In this document: piece by piece, positions 33,458 through 42,138 of the stretch
Layout: each line of letters opens with the position of its first letter
Position numbering within the stretch: the first letter of the stretch is position 1
NCBI GenBank assembly: GCA_964396375.1
Contig: CAYNEY010000008.1
Span: forward strand, 1 to 64,000
Source: FEN-1139 sp964396375
GTDB lineage: Bacteria; Myxococcota_A; Polyangia; Polyangiales; Polyangiaceae
Length of the DNA stretch: 64,000 nucleotides
Direction of reading: 5' to 3'
Made by a program: the position numbers and the translations under genes
The notes under the pieces: generated by a model
Databases searched by the model: none
Told to the model about the DNA's origin: nothing
The model's input: only the letters and a program-made list of their open reading frames with translations

Positions 33458-34175
33458 GCTTGGCGCGCTTGATCTCGGCGGAAAGCGCGATGGCAAGGGC
33501 AACACGACCTGAGGTGGTGCGCTCGACGAATCGCGACAGGTAGTCCACTGCGGCGCGCTCATCCTTCAACCGCAGGCAAAGCTCCCCGAGAACGTACTCG
33601 CCGTAGCCCTGGCCAGAGGGGCATCCCTCCAGCTCGGCACGCAGCGCCGCCAGATCGGCGATCGGAAGCCCAGCCTCGAGCTCTGCGAGGGCGAGTTGGG
33701 CGCGATACAAGGGCTTTTCGCGAGTGGCCCAGCGCACAGCGCGGCGGAGCACGCGCGCGCCATCCTCGGCGCGACCATGCAGGTAAAGGACGGCACCCAG
33801 GGTCCAGAAGTGAAAAGCACGGCGCGAGGCGGGGCCGAGACGGGCGGCCAGCCTCAGGTGACCCGCCGCGCGGGCCACATCCTCGAGACCCAAGCATGCG
33901 CGTGCCGCGTCGTGATGGGCGACGTCCGGCAGCACCTCCAGCTCTACCATCTGTTCAGCGAGTTCCCGCGCTTGCTCGAATCGCCGACGCTCGATCAAGG
34001 AGAGGTACAACTGCCGCAGGAGGAGAGCTCGCGTGCTCCGCGCCATCGCCTGATCTTGGTCGAGGCCACGGCGAGCATACTTGGCTCGTAGCCCGGCCGT
34101 CTTGGCCAAGGTTGCCTTACGCAGGAAAGACTCCGGGGTCGAAACTGCGGCGCTCCCGGCGCGAATCCGCGACAT
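33417..34175 (-). CDS. TPR-like helical repeat protein
   Basis: 252 residues from ATG 34175. No signal peptide. Repeated ~34-residue helix pairs with TPR-type residues are visible, for example 'RRFEQARELAEQMVELEV', 'DVARAAGHLRLAARLGP' and 'HGRAEDGARVLRRAVRWA'. The C-terminus is strongly basic (RIRRRASGT) and is shaped by the 32-bp tandem duplication over the stop codon. Probable protein-interaction scaffold; partner unknown. Confidence 0.75.
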   Translation of the reverse strand: MSRIRAGSAAVSTPESFLRKATLAKTAGLRAKYARRGLDQDQAMARSTRALLLRQLYLSLIERRRFEQARELAEQMVELEVLPDVAHHDAARACLGLEDVARAAGHLRLAARLGPASRRAFHFWTLGAVLYLHGRAEDGARVLRRAVRWATREKPLYRAQLALAELEAGLPIADLAALRAELEGCPSGQGYGEYVLGELCLRLKDERAAVDYLSRFVERTTSGRVALAIALSAEIKRAKRHLTRIRRRASGT

Positions 34176-34279
34176 CCCTGGAATTCTACCCGCTGCTGTA
34201 CGGCCGTCCAGATTTCGACCAAATGGTGCCAGGGACCCTTTACGCCGAGGGTGAGGCGGGGCATGGTCGAGCCTCGGCC

Positions 34280-34570
34280 ATGCTCCCCCGCATCTTGCTT
34301 GCTCTCCCCCTCATCCTCGGAACCGCCTGTGGGCGGCCCGCCACCGAGGCGGAATGCAATGAGATCGTCACCACCGTGGCTCGTCTCGAGTATCGCGATG
34401 CCCGGCGCTCGGATGCCTCCATCGACGAGCAACAGATCGAGACCATCCGCGCTCGTGTCAAAGGGGCGATGGAGAAGAGCTGTATCGGTAAGCGCATCAC
34501 CGAACAGGCCTTGTCGTGTGTGCGTCAGGCCAAAACCGCACAGGAAGTGCGTGAGGTGTGCTTCGACTGA
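34280..34570 (+). CDS. Mini-lipoprotein, first of a paralogous pair
   Basis: 96 residues from ATG 34280. A leader ends in GTAC with cysteine near residue 17. The mature part begins near 'EAECNEIVTTVARLEYRD' and has four further cysteines (EAEC, KSC, LSC, VC). The same four-cysteine pattern recurs in the next gene, whose ATG overlaps this stop (TGATG). No catalytic motif seen; a small helical disulfide-bonded domain is likely. Confidence 0.68.
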   Translation: MLPRILLALPLILGTACGRPATEAECNEIVTTVARLEYRDARRSDASIDEQQIETIRARVKGAMEKSCIGKRITEQALSCVRQAKTAQEVREVCFD

Positions 34571-34863
34571 TGTCAGAGTTTAGAGGTTTCAGCCTTGGGG
34601 CGCTGCTTTGCCTCCTGTGCGGCTGCCAATCGGTCTCCGAGGCGGAATGCGAGCGAATGCTCCTGCGCTACGTAGATCTGCTGGCGGCTTCCGATCGTCC
34701 GGAGTCTTCACCCGAGGAACGTGAGCGGATGCGCGAGCGAGCCCGCAGCCTGGGCAGGGGAGATCCCAACGTCCGGGGCTGCGCCAAGCAGGTAAGCCGC
34801 CGAGAGTTCGAGTGCGCCATGACGGCCCCGAACACCGACCTCTTCGAGCAATGCCTCATGTAG
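34570..34863 (+). CDS. Mini-lipoprotein, second of a paralogous pair
   Basis: 97 residues from ATG 34570, one base overlapping the upstream stop. Lipobox region 'LCLLCGC' (Cys 17 or 19). The mature part begins 'SEAECERMLLRYVDLL' and keeps the paralog's cysteine order (EAEC, RGC, FEC, QC). Charged central helix with Glu/Arg repeats. It lies last in the pair; a candidate hairpin follows at 34898. Confidence 0.68.
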   Translation: MSEFRGFSLGALLCLLCGCQSVSEAECERMLLRYVDLLAASDRPESSPEERERMRERARSLGRGDPNVRGCAKQVSRREFECAMTAPNTDLFEQCLM

Positions 34864-34897
34864 CAAGCAAGGCTCGGCCCGAGGACCCACGGTCGCG

Positions 34898-34914
34898 AAG
34901 TGTGTTTCGCACTT
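34898..34914 (+). terminator. Candidate terminator after the mini-lipoprotein pair
   Basis: AAGTGTG and CGCACTT (one G-U pair) make a 7-bp stem with a TTT loop, 34 bases after the stop at 34863. It is followed by ACTCTT, a weak pyrimidine tract. Confidence 0.4.
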
Positions 34915-35047
34915 ACTCTTCGGCGCTGCGTCCTCAGTTTCGCTCATCGCAACAATCTGCCCAGTCACTGGCCACTAATTGCGCAATCGAAACCGACCAG
35001 TTCACACCCTCCTTGCCCTGAGTTACTCGGAAACCTAACGGAAACCA

Positions 35048-35084
35048 CGATCTCCACGATCTCGGCTTTACAGATCGGAGATCG
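35048..35084 (+). promoter_or_regulatory. Bulged 13-bp hairpin upstream of the hydrogenase operon
   Basis: CGATCTC (35048-35054) pairs with GAGATCG (35078-35084). After a CA bulge, CGATCT (35057-35062) pairs with AGATCG (35072-35077) around a 9-base loop. The outer and inner halves are near-copies, so the element is also a set of four related half-sites. It sits 117 bases before the first hydrogenase start and is a candidate operator array or RNA leader. Confidence 0.5.
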
Positions 35085-35201
35085 GTTACTAGGCTCTGCC
35101 CCCCGAAACAACTGGTCGTGCACCTTCCTGCATGTCCCGCTGGGCTGTGAGTTTCCTCGCCACTTGCGAGCCTCTCCGGACCAGCAGCTCACGGTGTCCC
35201 G

Positions 35202-36638
35202 ATGACCGAATCTACCATTCTCCTTCTTGCCGTCCTGGTCCCGGCGCTTGGGGCGCTCGCGCTCCCGGTGGTGGGCGTTCGTTCGGTGAGCCTCCGGAAC
35301 CTCCTCGCTGCCGGCTTGGTGCTGGTGGCGTTCCTCGGCTCCGCCTGGCTGATTCCGAGCACCGTGTTCGACAACCAGGTGGTGACCGCCGACCTGTTCG
35401 GCTTGCGCCTGGCCGCAGATGGACTCGCGACCTTCGTCGCCGCCACCTCCTCCCTCATAAGCTTCGTGATCGTCCTTTACTCGTTCGGGTACGTCGAGCA
35501 CTACGACCACCAGAACGAGTACTACCTGATGGTCGTCTTGTTCTTGGGTTCGATGATGGGGCTGGTGTTCTCGGGAAATCTCTTGCTCCTGTTCACCTTC
35601 TTCGAACTCACCGGGCTGGCCAGCTGGCGGCTGATCGGGTTTTTCCGCAAGGAAACCGACGTCATACGCGCCAACAAGGCATTCCTGGTCACCGTATTCG
35701 GCGCACTCTTGATGCTGCTTGGTTTCGTCCTTCTCTATCGACAGACCGGCTCCTTCGATCTCGCCATTATGAAGGAGCAGCTCAAGGGCGCACCCATCGA
35801 CGACCTAGCGCTGTTTTTGATCTTGGCCGGCCTGTTTGCGAAATCGGCGACCCTGCCTTTCCACACCTGGCTCCCCGACGCCGGCGTCGCCCCCTCGCCC
35901 GTAACCGCGCTGCTCCACGCCGCGGTGCTGGTCAAGATCGGGGTGTACGTGTTCGCTCGGCTGTTCGTGGCCAGCTTCGCCTACAGCGAGCTTGGCCATC
36001 AGGTCGTGCTGGTGATCGCCGCGGCAAGCGCGCTCTGCTCAGCAGGTGCCGCCCTGATCGAAACCGATCTCAAGCGTATCATCGCCTACAGCACGGTAAG
36101 CCAGATTGCCTTCATCTTCCTCGGCTTGGCCGCTGGCACCGAGATGGCAGTTACCGGCGCGCTGCTCTACATCCTGATGCACGGGCTGGCGAAGGGCGGG
36201 CTCTTCTTGTGCGCCGGGATCATCGAACACCAGACGCACACCAAGGACATCACCAAGCTCGGTGGTCTGTTCCGCAGTATGCCGGTCACGGCCCTGTCGT
36301 TCTTGGTCTGCGCGCTTTCGGTGATGGGTATCCCGCCGTTTGGCGGTTTCTTCAGCAAGAGCATGGTGATGATGGGCGCGGTCGAGGCTGGCCACCACAC
36401 CATCAGCTTGGTGTTCTTGTTTGGGGCGTTTCTGACCATGGTCTATCTCTTACGCGTCTACAATCGAGTGTTCCTGGGACCCGTCGCGACCGAGCCCAAG
36501 GCTGGTGAGGGTCCCCTCAGCATGAAGGGGAGCGTGGCCGCCCTGGCCATCCTCTCCATCCTTGGTGGCATCGCCATTCACTGGCCCGGCACCCTCGCCG
36601 AAGCCGCCGTCGTCCAGGCCATGGGGGTGCAGAAGTGA
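35202..36638 (+). CDS. Group 4 hydrogenase antiporter-like membrane subunit 1 (NuoL/M/N family)
   Basis: 478 residues from ATG 35202, about 13-14 membrane helices. Proton_antipo_M family. Conserved charged helix segments include 'FAKSATLPFHTWLPDAGVAP', 'LHAAVLVKIGVYVFARL', 'ETDLKRIIAYSTVSQIAFI' and 'LAKGGLFLCAGIIEH', i.e. the Lys/His/Glu channel residues are kept. First gene of the operon. Such subunits couple electron flow to ion (H+ or Na+) translocation in complex I and in Mbh/Hyf/Ech-type hydrogenases. The stop overlaps the next GTG (GTGA). Confidence 0.93.
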   Translation: MTESTILLLAVLVPALGALALPVVGVRSVSLRNLLAAGLVLVAFLGSAWLIPSTVFDNQVVTADLFGLRLAADGLATFVAATSSLISFVIVLYSFGYVEHYDHQNEYYLMVVLFLGSMMGLVFSGNLLLLFTFFELTGLASWRLIGFFRKETDVIRANKAFLVTVFGALLMLLGFVLLYRQTGSFDLAIMKEQLKGAPIDDLALFLILAGLFAKSATLPFHTWLPDAGVAPSPVTALLHAAVLVKIGVYVFARLFVASFAYSELGHQVVLVIAAASALCSAGAALIETDLKRIIAYSTVSQIAFIFLGLAAGTEMAVTGALLYILMHGLAKGGLFLCAGIIEHQTHTKDITKLGGLFRSMPVTALSFLVCALSVMGIPPFGGFFSKSMVMMGAVEAGHHTISLVFLFGAFLTMVYLLRVYNRVFLGPVATEPKAGEGPLSMKGSVAALAILSILGGIAIHWPGTLAEAAVVQAMGVQK

Positions 36639-38485
36639 CACCGCTTTACAGCATGCTCGCGTCGATCTGCCTGCCCGCAATCCTCGGCTTGCTCGCGCTC
36701 GCGATGCCTGCCTCACTGCGACGCCACGCGGCGGTCCTGGGCGTGGTCGGCACCTTGGTCAACCTCGGCCTTACCCTATCTACCTTCCAGACCCCGGACA
36801 CGGTGGTCGCGCTGCCCTGGTTGGGTCAAGCCTTTGAACTCTCGCTCCGCAGCTATCACACGGCTAGTTTCGTCACCACGGCAGCCGCCGGCTTTGGCCT
36901 CTTGGTCACGCTCTACTCGCTGTCGTTCATGAACGAGCATCGCCTGTCCCAGGTCCACTACGGGCTCATCTTGATCTCGCTCGGCCTGGTGAATGGCGCG
37001 GTATTCGCGAACGATTTGCTGCTGCTGCTCTTCTTCTGGGAGGGGCTGCTCGGCACCATGTACGGCATGATAGCCCTCGGCGGCGAGCGGGCCGCACCGA
37101 CCGCTACCAAAGCCCTGATTGTGGCCGGCGTGGCGGACCTTTGCATGATGTTCGGCATTGGTCTGGTGTGGTTCGTCAACAAGAACCTGGTGATGACAGA
37201 GATTCATCTCCCCCTCACCGGCCCAGCCTCCGCCGCGTTCGTGTTTCTGATGATCGGAGCGATCTCCAAGGGTGGCTCGATGCCCTTCCACAGCTGGATC
37301 CCGGATGCCGCGGTGAATGCTCCCCTGCCTTTCATGGCGTTTCTACCTGCCAGCATCGAGAAGCTGCTCGGTATCTACTTTTTGGGCAGAATTTCGCTGG
37401 ATCTCTTCCAGCTCACCCCGGACAGCTGGGTCAGCACCATGCTGATGGTGATCGGCTCGGTGACGCTGCTGTTCGCGGTATTGATGGCGCTCATCCAGAA
37501 GGACATGAAGCGGCTCTTGTCGTTCCACGCCATCAGTCAGGTCGGCTACATGATCCTCGGGATTGGCACCGCGGTTCCGGTCGGAATCGTGGGTGGGCTC
37601 TTCCACATGATCAACCACGCCATGTACAAGAGCTGCCTGTTTCTCACCAGCGGCGCAGTCGAGCGTCAAGCCAAGACCACCGATCTGGCCCTCCTCGGCG
37701 GCCTGCGCCGGGCCATGCCCATCACCTTTGCCTGCTTTCTGATCGCCGCAGCCAGCATCTCGGGAGTGCCACCTTTCAACGGTTTCTTCTCGAAGGAGCT
37801 GGTGTACGACGCCGCCCTGGAGCGAGGGTTCATCTTCTACGGCGTGGCTATCGTCGGCTCGTTCTTCACCGCCGCCTCATTCCTCAAGCTCGGCCACGCC
37901 GCCTTCTTCGGGCCACGTCCCGAGACCACCAGTTCCGTGCGTGAGGCGCCGTGGCCGATGCTGGTACCAATGCTGGTCATCGCCTCTGCCTGTGTTCTCT
38001 TCGGTGTCTACAATGAACTCCCGGTGCTGCATCTGATTCAACCGATGCTGCCCGATTCGATGCAAGCGGTGCTCGAAAGCGGCGAGCATCATGTGTACGG
38101 AATGCCAACCAACGTCATGCTGGTGGTGGTGACCCTGGTGGTGCTGGCCGGCGCGGTCCTCAACCACTGGTTCGGCGTGAGCCTGACAGGACGTGGCCTC
38201 GGCGCCGCCGACCACATCCACCACAGCCCCTACCTCGGTTGGATTTTTGACCGCGCCGAGCGCCGTTGGTTCGACCCCTACGAGTTGTTCCTGAAGGTGA
38301 TGAACGCCTTCGCCCTGATGGCCTATCGCGTCGATCGCGCGAACGATTGGCTGTTTTCCGCGGCCGCTCGCCTGACACACATCGTTTCGATCGGGGTACG
38401 CGCGGTTCACACCGGGAATACCTCGAGTTACCTCCTGTGGTCGCTGCTTGCGGCGGCCACAATCCTGTTCACCCTCGGCCGCTAG
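36635..38485 (+). CDS. Group 4 hydrogenase antiporter-like membrane subunit 2 (HyfB/NuoL family)
   Basis: 616 residues from GTG 36635. The longest pump subunit; about 14 helices in residues 1-490, then an extended C-terminal part ending in another helix, as in NuoL/HyfB where a lateral helix brackets the membrane arm. Family segments are 'SKGGSMPFHSWIPDAAVNAP', 'MAFLPASIEKLLGIYFLGRI' (the P-A-S-x-E-K-L variant typical of hydrogenase-type subunits), 'QKDMKRLLSFHAISQVGYMI' and 'SGVPPFNGFFSKEL'. Ion specificity cannot be told. Confidence 0.93.
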   Translation: MTPLYSMLASICLPAILGLLALAMPASLRRHAAVLGVVGTLVNLGLTLSTFQTPDTVVALPWLGQAFELSLRSYHTASFVTTAAAGFGLLVTLYSLSFMNEHRLSQVHYGLILISLGLVNGAVFANDLLLLLFFWEGLLGTMYGMIALGGERAAPTATKALIVAGVADLCMMFGIGLVWFVNKNLVMTEIHLPLTGPASAAFVFLMIGAISKGGSMPFHSWIPDAAVNAPLPFMAFLPASIEKLLGIYFLGRISLDLFQLTPDSWVSTMLMVIGSVTLLFAVLMALIQKDMKRLLSFHAISQVGYMILGIGTAVPVGIVGGLFHMINHAMYKSCLFLTSGAVERQAKTTDLALLGGLRRAMPITFACFLIAAASISGVPPFNGFFSKELVYDAALERGFIFYGVAIVGSFFTAASFLKLGHAAFFGPRPETTSSVREAPWPMLVPMLVIASACVLFGVYNELPVLHLIQPMLPDSMQAVLESGEHHVYGMPTNVMLVVVTLVVLAGAVLNHWFGVSLTGRGLGAADHIHHSPYLGWIFDRAERRWFDPYELFLKVMNAFALMAYRVDRANDWLFSAAARLTHIVSIGVRAVHTGNTSSYLLWSLLAAATILFTLGR

Positions 38486-38501
38486 AACACGGAGACAGCC
38501 G

Positions 38502-39941
38502 GTGCTTGCCCTTTTCGTCCTGGTTCCTCTCGCTGGTTTGGTTCTCCTGAACCTCCCGTTCCCCGCGCTTCGGCGAAGCTTCTCCCTGTACGTGACAGCA
38601 GGTCTGTTCGCGGCCCAGGCGGTGTTCATCGGAAGCTCGTCGGCGTTCGTTGCCCCTGACGGCCCCGCCTTCTTGGAGCAGCTCCGGTTTGGCTTCGTTG
38701 CCGATGCCTTCACACGGCTGGTGCTGTTCTCGATCGGTCTGGTTGGCCTGGCCGCTGCGCTGGTCGCTTCCCACCAGCTCACCGACGAGCGGCGGCAGCA
38801 CAGCCTGGCCAGCCTGATGTTGGTGGCCTTGATCGGAATGAACGGGACGGCTTCCGTCACCGACTTCTTCTCGCTCTACGTCTTCATGGAGGTGGCAGCC
38901 ATCGCCTCCTTCATCCTGATTGTGCTGGAACACGGCCTGTTCGCAGTGGAAGGGGCATTCCGGTACCTGGTGCTGTCCGCCGTGGCCGGAGCCATGATGC
39001 TCTCCGGCGTTGGCCTCTTGGTGCTTGGCACCGATGCCTCGAGCTTCGAGGCGGTGCGCGCCGCCCTCGAACCTTCACACCAGAATCATCATCTGGTCGG
39101 GCTGGGGCTCGGCCTGTTCGTCTCTGGGCTGTTCATCAAGGGAGGAGTGGTTCCTTTCCACGGCTGGCTGCCTGGGGCCTACGGGTCGGCGCCAAGCTAC
39201 GTTTCGGTGCTGCTCGGCGGGATCGTGACCAAGCTGGGAGGGATCTACGCGCTGGTCCGCATCGCCATGCTCACAGCCGATCGTGGCCACACCCTCTCCA
39301 CCATCATGCTGGTGGCTGGAGCGGTCTCAATCGTGGTCGGCGCCGTGGCGGCCATTGGGCAAAGCGACATGAAGCGCATGCTCGCCTACTCGAGCGTCAG
39401 CCAGGTGGGGTACATCGTGCTCGCGCTCGGGGCCGGGACGCGCCTCGGAATCGTGGCGGCCGCCTTCCACTTCTTCAACCACGCGGTCTTCAAGTCTCTT
39501 TTGTTCGTCGACGCCGCCGCCGTCGAGTCGCGGACCGGCACCACCGACATGACCAAGCTGGGTGGGGTTGGCGCGAAAATGCCGATCACCGGCGTCACAA
39601 CCGCGATCGGCATGCTCTCGGCTTCGGGGATCCCGCCATTTTCCGGCTTCTGGAGCAAGCTGCTGATCGTCGTGGCGCTCTTTCAGAGCGATCATCCCGC
39701 TTATGCGGTGCTCGCGGTGCTCGCTAGCATCCTCACGCTCGGATACTTCATGGTGATGCAGCACCGCGCCTTCTTCGGAAAGCCGACGGCGGAGCTGTCC
39801 GACCTGCGCGAGGCCGATCCGCGGTTGACCAGCGCCGCAGTGGTGTTGAGCCTGGTTACGGTGCTGGTGGGGCTAGCCTTCCCACTCCTACTCGACTCGC
39901 CTCTGTCCTTTTTGCTGCTCGATCGCAAGCTGCCCTGGTGA
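38502..39941 (+). CDS. Group 4 hydrogenase antiporter-like membrane subunit 3 (NuoN/HyfF/MnhD family)
   Basis: 479 residues from GTG 38502, chosen for the GGAGA about seven bases upstream and because it follows the previous stop by 16 bases. About 13 helices. Segments 'FIKGGVVPFHGWLPGAYGS', 'LLGGIVTKLGGIYALVRI', 'QSDMKRMLAYSSVSQVGYIV' and 'ASGIPPFSGFWSKLLI' keep the channel lysines. Third antiporter-like module, giving a membrane arm as large as that of complex I. Confidence 0.92.
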   Translation: MLALFVLVPLAGLVLLNLPFPALRRSFSLYVTAGLFAAQAVFIGSSSAFVAPDGPAFLEQLRFGFVADAFTRLVLFSIGLVGLAAALVASHQLTDERRQHSLASLMLVALIGMNGTASVTDFFSLYVFMEVAAIASFILIVLEHGLFAVEGAFRYLVLSAVAGAMMLSGVGLLVLGTDASSFEAVRAALEPSHQNHHLVGLGLGLFVSGLFIKGGVVPFHGWLPGAYGSAPSYVSVLLGGIVTKLGGIYALVRIAMLTADRGHTLSTIMLVAGAVSIVVGAVAAIGQSDMKRMLAYSSVSQVGYIVLALGAGTRLGIVAAAFHFFNHAVFKSLLFVDAAAVESRTGTTDMTKLGGVGAKMPITGVTTAIGMLSASGIPPFSGFWSKLLIVVALFQSDHPAYAVLAVLASILTLGYFMVMQHRAFFGKPTAELSDLREADPRLTSAAVVLSLVTVLVGLAFPLLLDSPLSFLLLDRKLPW

Positions 39942-39945
39942 ACCC

Positions 39946-40440
39946 ATGGATGACCATTTCATCGAAATCCTCACATTGTCGGCCCTCGCGGTGGCGGCGG
40001 TGGTCACCGTTCTCTCGACGCGGCTGCTGCGCGCCGTGATAGCGCTGGCCATGACCAGCGTGTTGGTGACCGTGGTGCTCTTCCAGCTCGATTCTCCGCT
40101 GGCTGCCGTCTTCGAGCTCAGCGTGTGCGCCGGGCTGATCTCGGCGGTGTTCCTCAGCATCATCAGCCTGACCCAACCCGAGGATCTGCCGCTCCCTCCG
40201 GAACGACAGCGCGAACGGCTCCGCCGCTACTGGGTGCTGGTGCCTCTTACCGTCTTGCTCGGCCTCGGAGTGCTGCAACTCTCCTTACCGGCGTTTGGTC
40301 CGGCCACGCCCGGTCCGGATGTGCGGGCGGTGTTCTGGGGACTGCGCCACGCCGATCTCCTCGGGCAGGCAACGGTGCTTCTCGCCGGTGCGTTCGGTGT
40401 CGTCGTCCTCTTCAAGGAGACCAAGAAGCATGAGCGCTGA
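39946..40440 (+). CDS. NuoJ-like membrane subunit
   Basis: 164 residues from ATG 39946, about five helices. Resembles NuoJ/MnhB-type subunits, with an N-terminal helical part ('VVTVLSTRLLRAVIALAMTS') and a glutamate-containing helix 'AAVFELSVCAGLISAVFL'. The middle loop (PEDLPLPPERQRERLRR) is cytoplasmic and basic. In complex I this subunit links the quinone/iron-sulfur end to the pumps. It overlaps the next start by 11 bases. Confidence 0.82.
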   Translation: MDDHFIEILTLSALAVAAVVTVLSTRLLRAVIALAMTSVLVTVVLFQLDSPLAAVFELSVCAGLISAVFLSIISLTQPEDLPLPPERQRERLRRYWVLVPLTVLLGLGVLQLSLPAFGPATPGPDVRAVFWGLRHADLLGQATVLLAGAFGVVVLFKETKKHER

Positions 40441-40741
40441 ACTTCTGTCCGTGTATCTCGCGACGATTGTCGTCTTGGCAGCTTCTGGCCTCTACACGCT
40501 GCTGGTCACCCAGAACTTGATTCGGACCATCATCGGCCTCGAGCTTCTGACCAAGGCGGTCACGGTTGGCTTGATTCTCACCGGAAAGCTCACAGGCAAG
40601 CTTGGCCTCGGGCAGGCCCTTTCCATCACTGTGATCGTGATTGAGGTGGTGGTGATGGTGGTCGCCGTTGGCCTGGTGCTTCTGGCACGCCGCCACACCG
40701 GCCAGATCGACTCGCGACTCCTGCGCAATTTGAAGGGATGA
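40430..40741 (+). CDS. NuoK-like membrane subunit
   Basis: 103 residues from ATG 40430, overlapping the J-like stop. Three helices, with the NuoK/MnhC-like sequence 'LVTQNLIRTIIGLELLTKAV' containing the essential helix-2 Glu, and 'SITVIVIEVVVMVVAVGL' with the helix-3 Glu. Length is typical for NuoK/MnhC. Part of the ion-translocating chain. Confidence 0.88.
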   Translation: MSAELLSVYLATIVVLAASGLYTLLVTQNLIRTIIGLELLTKAVTVGLILTGKLTGKLGLGQALSITVIVIEVVVMVVAVGLVLLARRHTGQIDSRLLRNLKG

Positions 40742-40744
40742 TCC

Positions 40745-41071
40745 ATGCCGAACCTCACCAATCCGCTCATCGCCTTCGGTCTCGTCCTACTTGCCACGCT
40801 CGGCTTGCTCTGGCTGATGGGTCGGCTGCGCTACCGTCCAGCACCGGGCAACGAAGCCAACCCAAAGGCCTATGCCTGCGGTGAAGAAGGCCAACCGATC
40901 GTTCGTCCCGATTACAGCCAAGTCTTCCCGTTTGCCTTCTTCTTCACGATCCTGCACGTGGTCGCCCTGGTGGTCACGAGCGCTCCCGACGGCACCGCGA
41001 GCACGGTCGGCATGGCTCTGCTCTACATCTTGGCGGCCGTGCTCGGGCTTTACGTTCTCTATCGGAGGTGA
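40745..41071 (+). CDS. NuoA-like membrane subunit
   Basis: 108 residues from ATG 40745. Three helices with a cytoplasmic loop carrying YACGEEG, equivalent to the YECG motif on the NuoA loop near the quinone/N2 junction, then 'FPFAFFFTILHVVALVV'. A NuoA-like subunit makes this operon look closer to complex I than the minimal Ech-type hydrogenases. Confidence 0.82.
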   Translation: MPNLTNPLIAFGLVLLATLGLLWLMGRLRYRPAPGNEANPKAYACGEEGQPIVRPDYSQVFPFAFFFTILHVVALVVTSAPDGTASTVGMALLYILAAVLGLYVLYRR

Positions 41072-41074
41072 TGC

Positions 41075-41629
41075 ATGAAGCTCATCGATCGAATCGTCAC
41101 CTGGTCCCGGCTCAAGTCCCCATGGATCATTCATTTCAACTCGGGGGCTTGTAATGCCTGCGACATCGAAATCGTAGCGGCACTCACACCCCGATACGAT
41201 CTCGAGCGCTTCGGGATCAGCCTTCGAGGCACACCGCGCCATGCGGATGTCTTGATCTGCTCGGGTCCAGTAACACTCCAGATCCGTGACCGACTGCTTC
41301 GTATCTACGAACAGATGCCCCAACCCAAATTCGTTGTTGCGGTGGGGAGTTGTGCTTGTTCCGGCGGTGTCTTCGCCGGGCTGTACAACGTGACGGGGGG
41401 CATCGGCTCGCTCATTCCGGTGCATGCCTACATCCCCGGCTGCCCGCCGAGCCCAGAGGCTCTCATCGACGGAGTCGTGAAGCTGCTCGCAGCCCTTGAG
41501 AATGGGCAGGCCGGACCCATCGAATGTCCTCGCGCCGATGCCAGCCATACCCTCACGGAACCGGGGCTGATAGCCCCCGATCATCTGGTGCGCTCCGCCG
41601 TTCCATCCCAGGGAGAATCCCCCGAATGA
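41075..41629 (+). CDS. Group 4 [NiFe] hydrogenase small subunit (NuoB-like)
   Basis: 184 residues from ATG 41075. It carries the proximal [4Fe-4S] cluster that passes electrons to or from the NiFe site. Candidate ligands are Cys26 and Cys29 (GACNACD), Cys93 (VGSCACSGG) and Cys123 (IPGCPPSPEAL), the group 4 / NuoB arrangement. No Tat signal, as expected for this class. The C-terminal tail past residue 145 is variable. The next gene starts inside its stop (ATGA). Confidence 0.95.
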   Translation: MKLIDRIVTWSRLKSPWIIHFNSGACNACDIEIVAALTPRYDLERFGISLRGTPRHADVLICSGPVTLQIRDRLLRIYEQMPQPKFVVAVGSCACSGGVFAGLYNVTGGIGSLIPVHAYIPGCPPSPEALIDGVVKLLAALENGQAGPIECPRADASHTLTEPGLIAPDHLVRSAVPSQGESPE

Positions 41630-42138
41630 CCAACGACTCCAGCAGCTCTGAAGCCCTCGATTTGCCAGCCGAAAGGGCCGTAGCCGATTCGCTAGGTCGT
41701 GCCTTCCCGGAGCTTGTCGAGACGCTCCGAGTCCAGCGGGTGCGCCGCCTGTGGGTTGACGTCCCCGTTGGAAAGCTCCATGACGTCATACGGTACGTCA
41801 AAGAGACGCTCGGATTCGACATGCTCTGCACCATCACCGGAACCGATGAGGGCACAGAGCTTGGGTTTTTGTATCATTTGGCTGCCCCGTCCGGAATCGT
41901 GCTCACCCTGACCGTGAAGACCCCAAAGGATGCGCCAGGACCCGAAACCGTCATTGGCTTCTATCCGTTGGCGGAACTCTACGAACGGGAAATCATCGAT
42001 CTCCTGGGAGCACAGATCAACGGTTTGCCGGAGGGGCCACGCTATCCTTTACCTGACAACTGGCCAGAAGGGCAGTACCCACTGCGCAAGGACTGGAAAC
42101 CCGAGCCTGCCGACGTGACCAAGGAGAAGAACCGATGA
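41626..42138 (+). CDS. NuoC-like hydrogenase subunit
   Basis: 170 residues from ATG 41626 (ATGA overlap). The 30-kDa-subunit-like domain occupies about residues 35-150, with 'YVKETLGFDMLCTITGTDEG', 'GFYPLAELYEREIIDLLGA' and 'PDNWPEGQYPLRKDW', matching the NuoC E-R-E-x-x-D-x-x-G region. It associates with the large subunit. No metal site. The stop overlaps the start of the large-subunit gene. Confidence 0.9.
   Translation: MTNDSSSSEALDLPAERAVADSLGRAFPELVETLRVQRVRRLWVDVPVGKLHDVIRYVKETLGFDMLCTITGTDEGTELGFLYHLAAPSGIVLTLTVKTPKDAPGPETVIGFYPLAELYEREIIDLLGAQINGLPEGPRYPLPDNWPEGQYPLRKDWKPEPADVTKEKNR

Larger units (their letters stand above)
34864..35201. other. 338-base leader between the mini-lipoproteins and the hydrogenase operon
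   Basis: No gene recognised. It holds a candidate terminator (34898-34914), a bulged 13-bp hairpin (35048-35084) and, about 210 bases before the hydrogenase start, a sequence TGGCCACTAATTGC that resembles a sigma-54 site but has the wrong GG-GC spacing. The hydrogenase promoter must lie here or overlap these elements. Confidence 0.6.

Noticed and set aside
34972..34986. Sigma-54 promoter-like TGGCCACTAATTGC upstream of the hydrogenase operon
   Set aside because: The GG and GC are separated by 9 rather than 10 bases, so it does not meet the -24/-12 rule.
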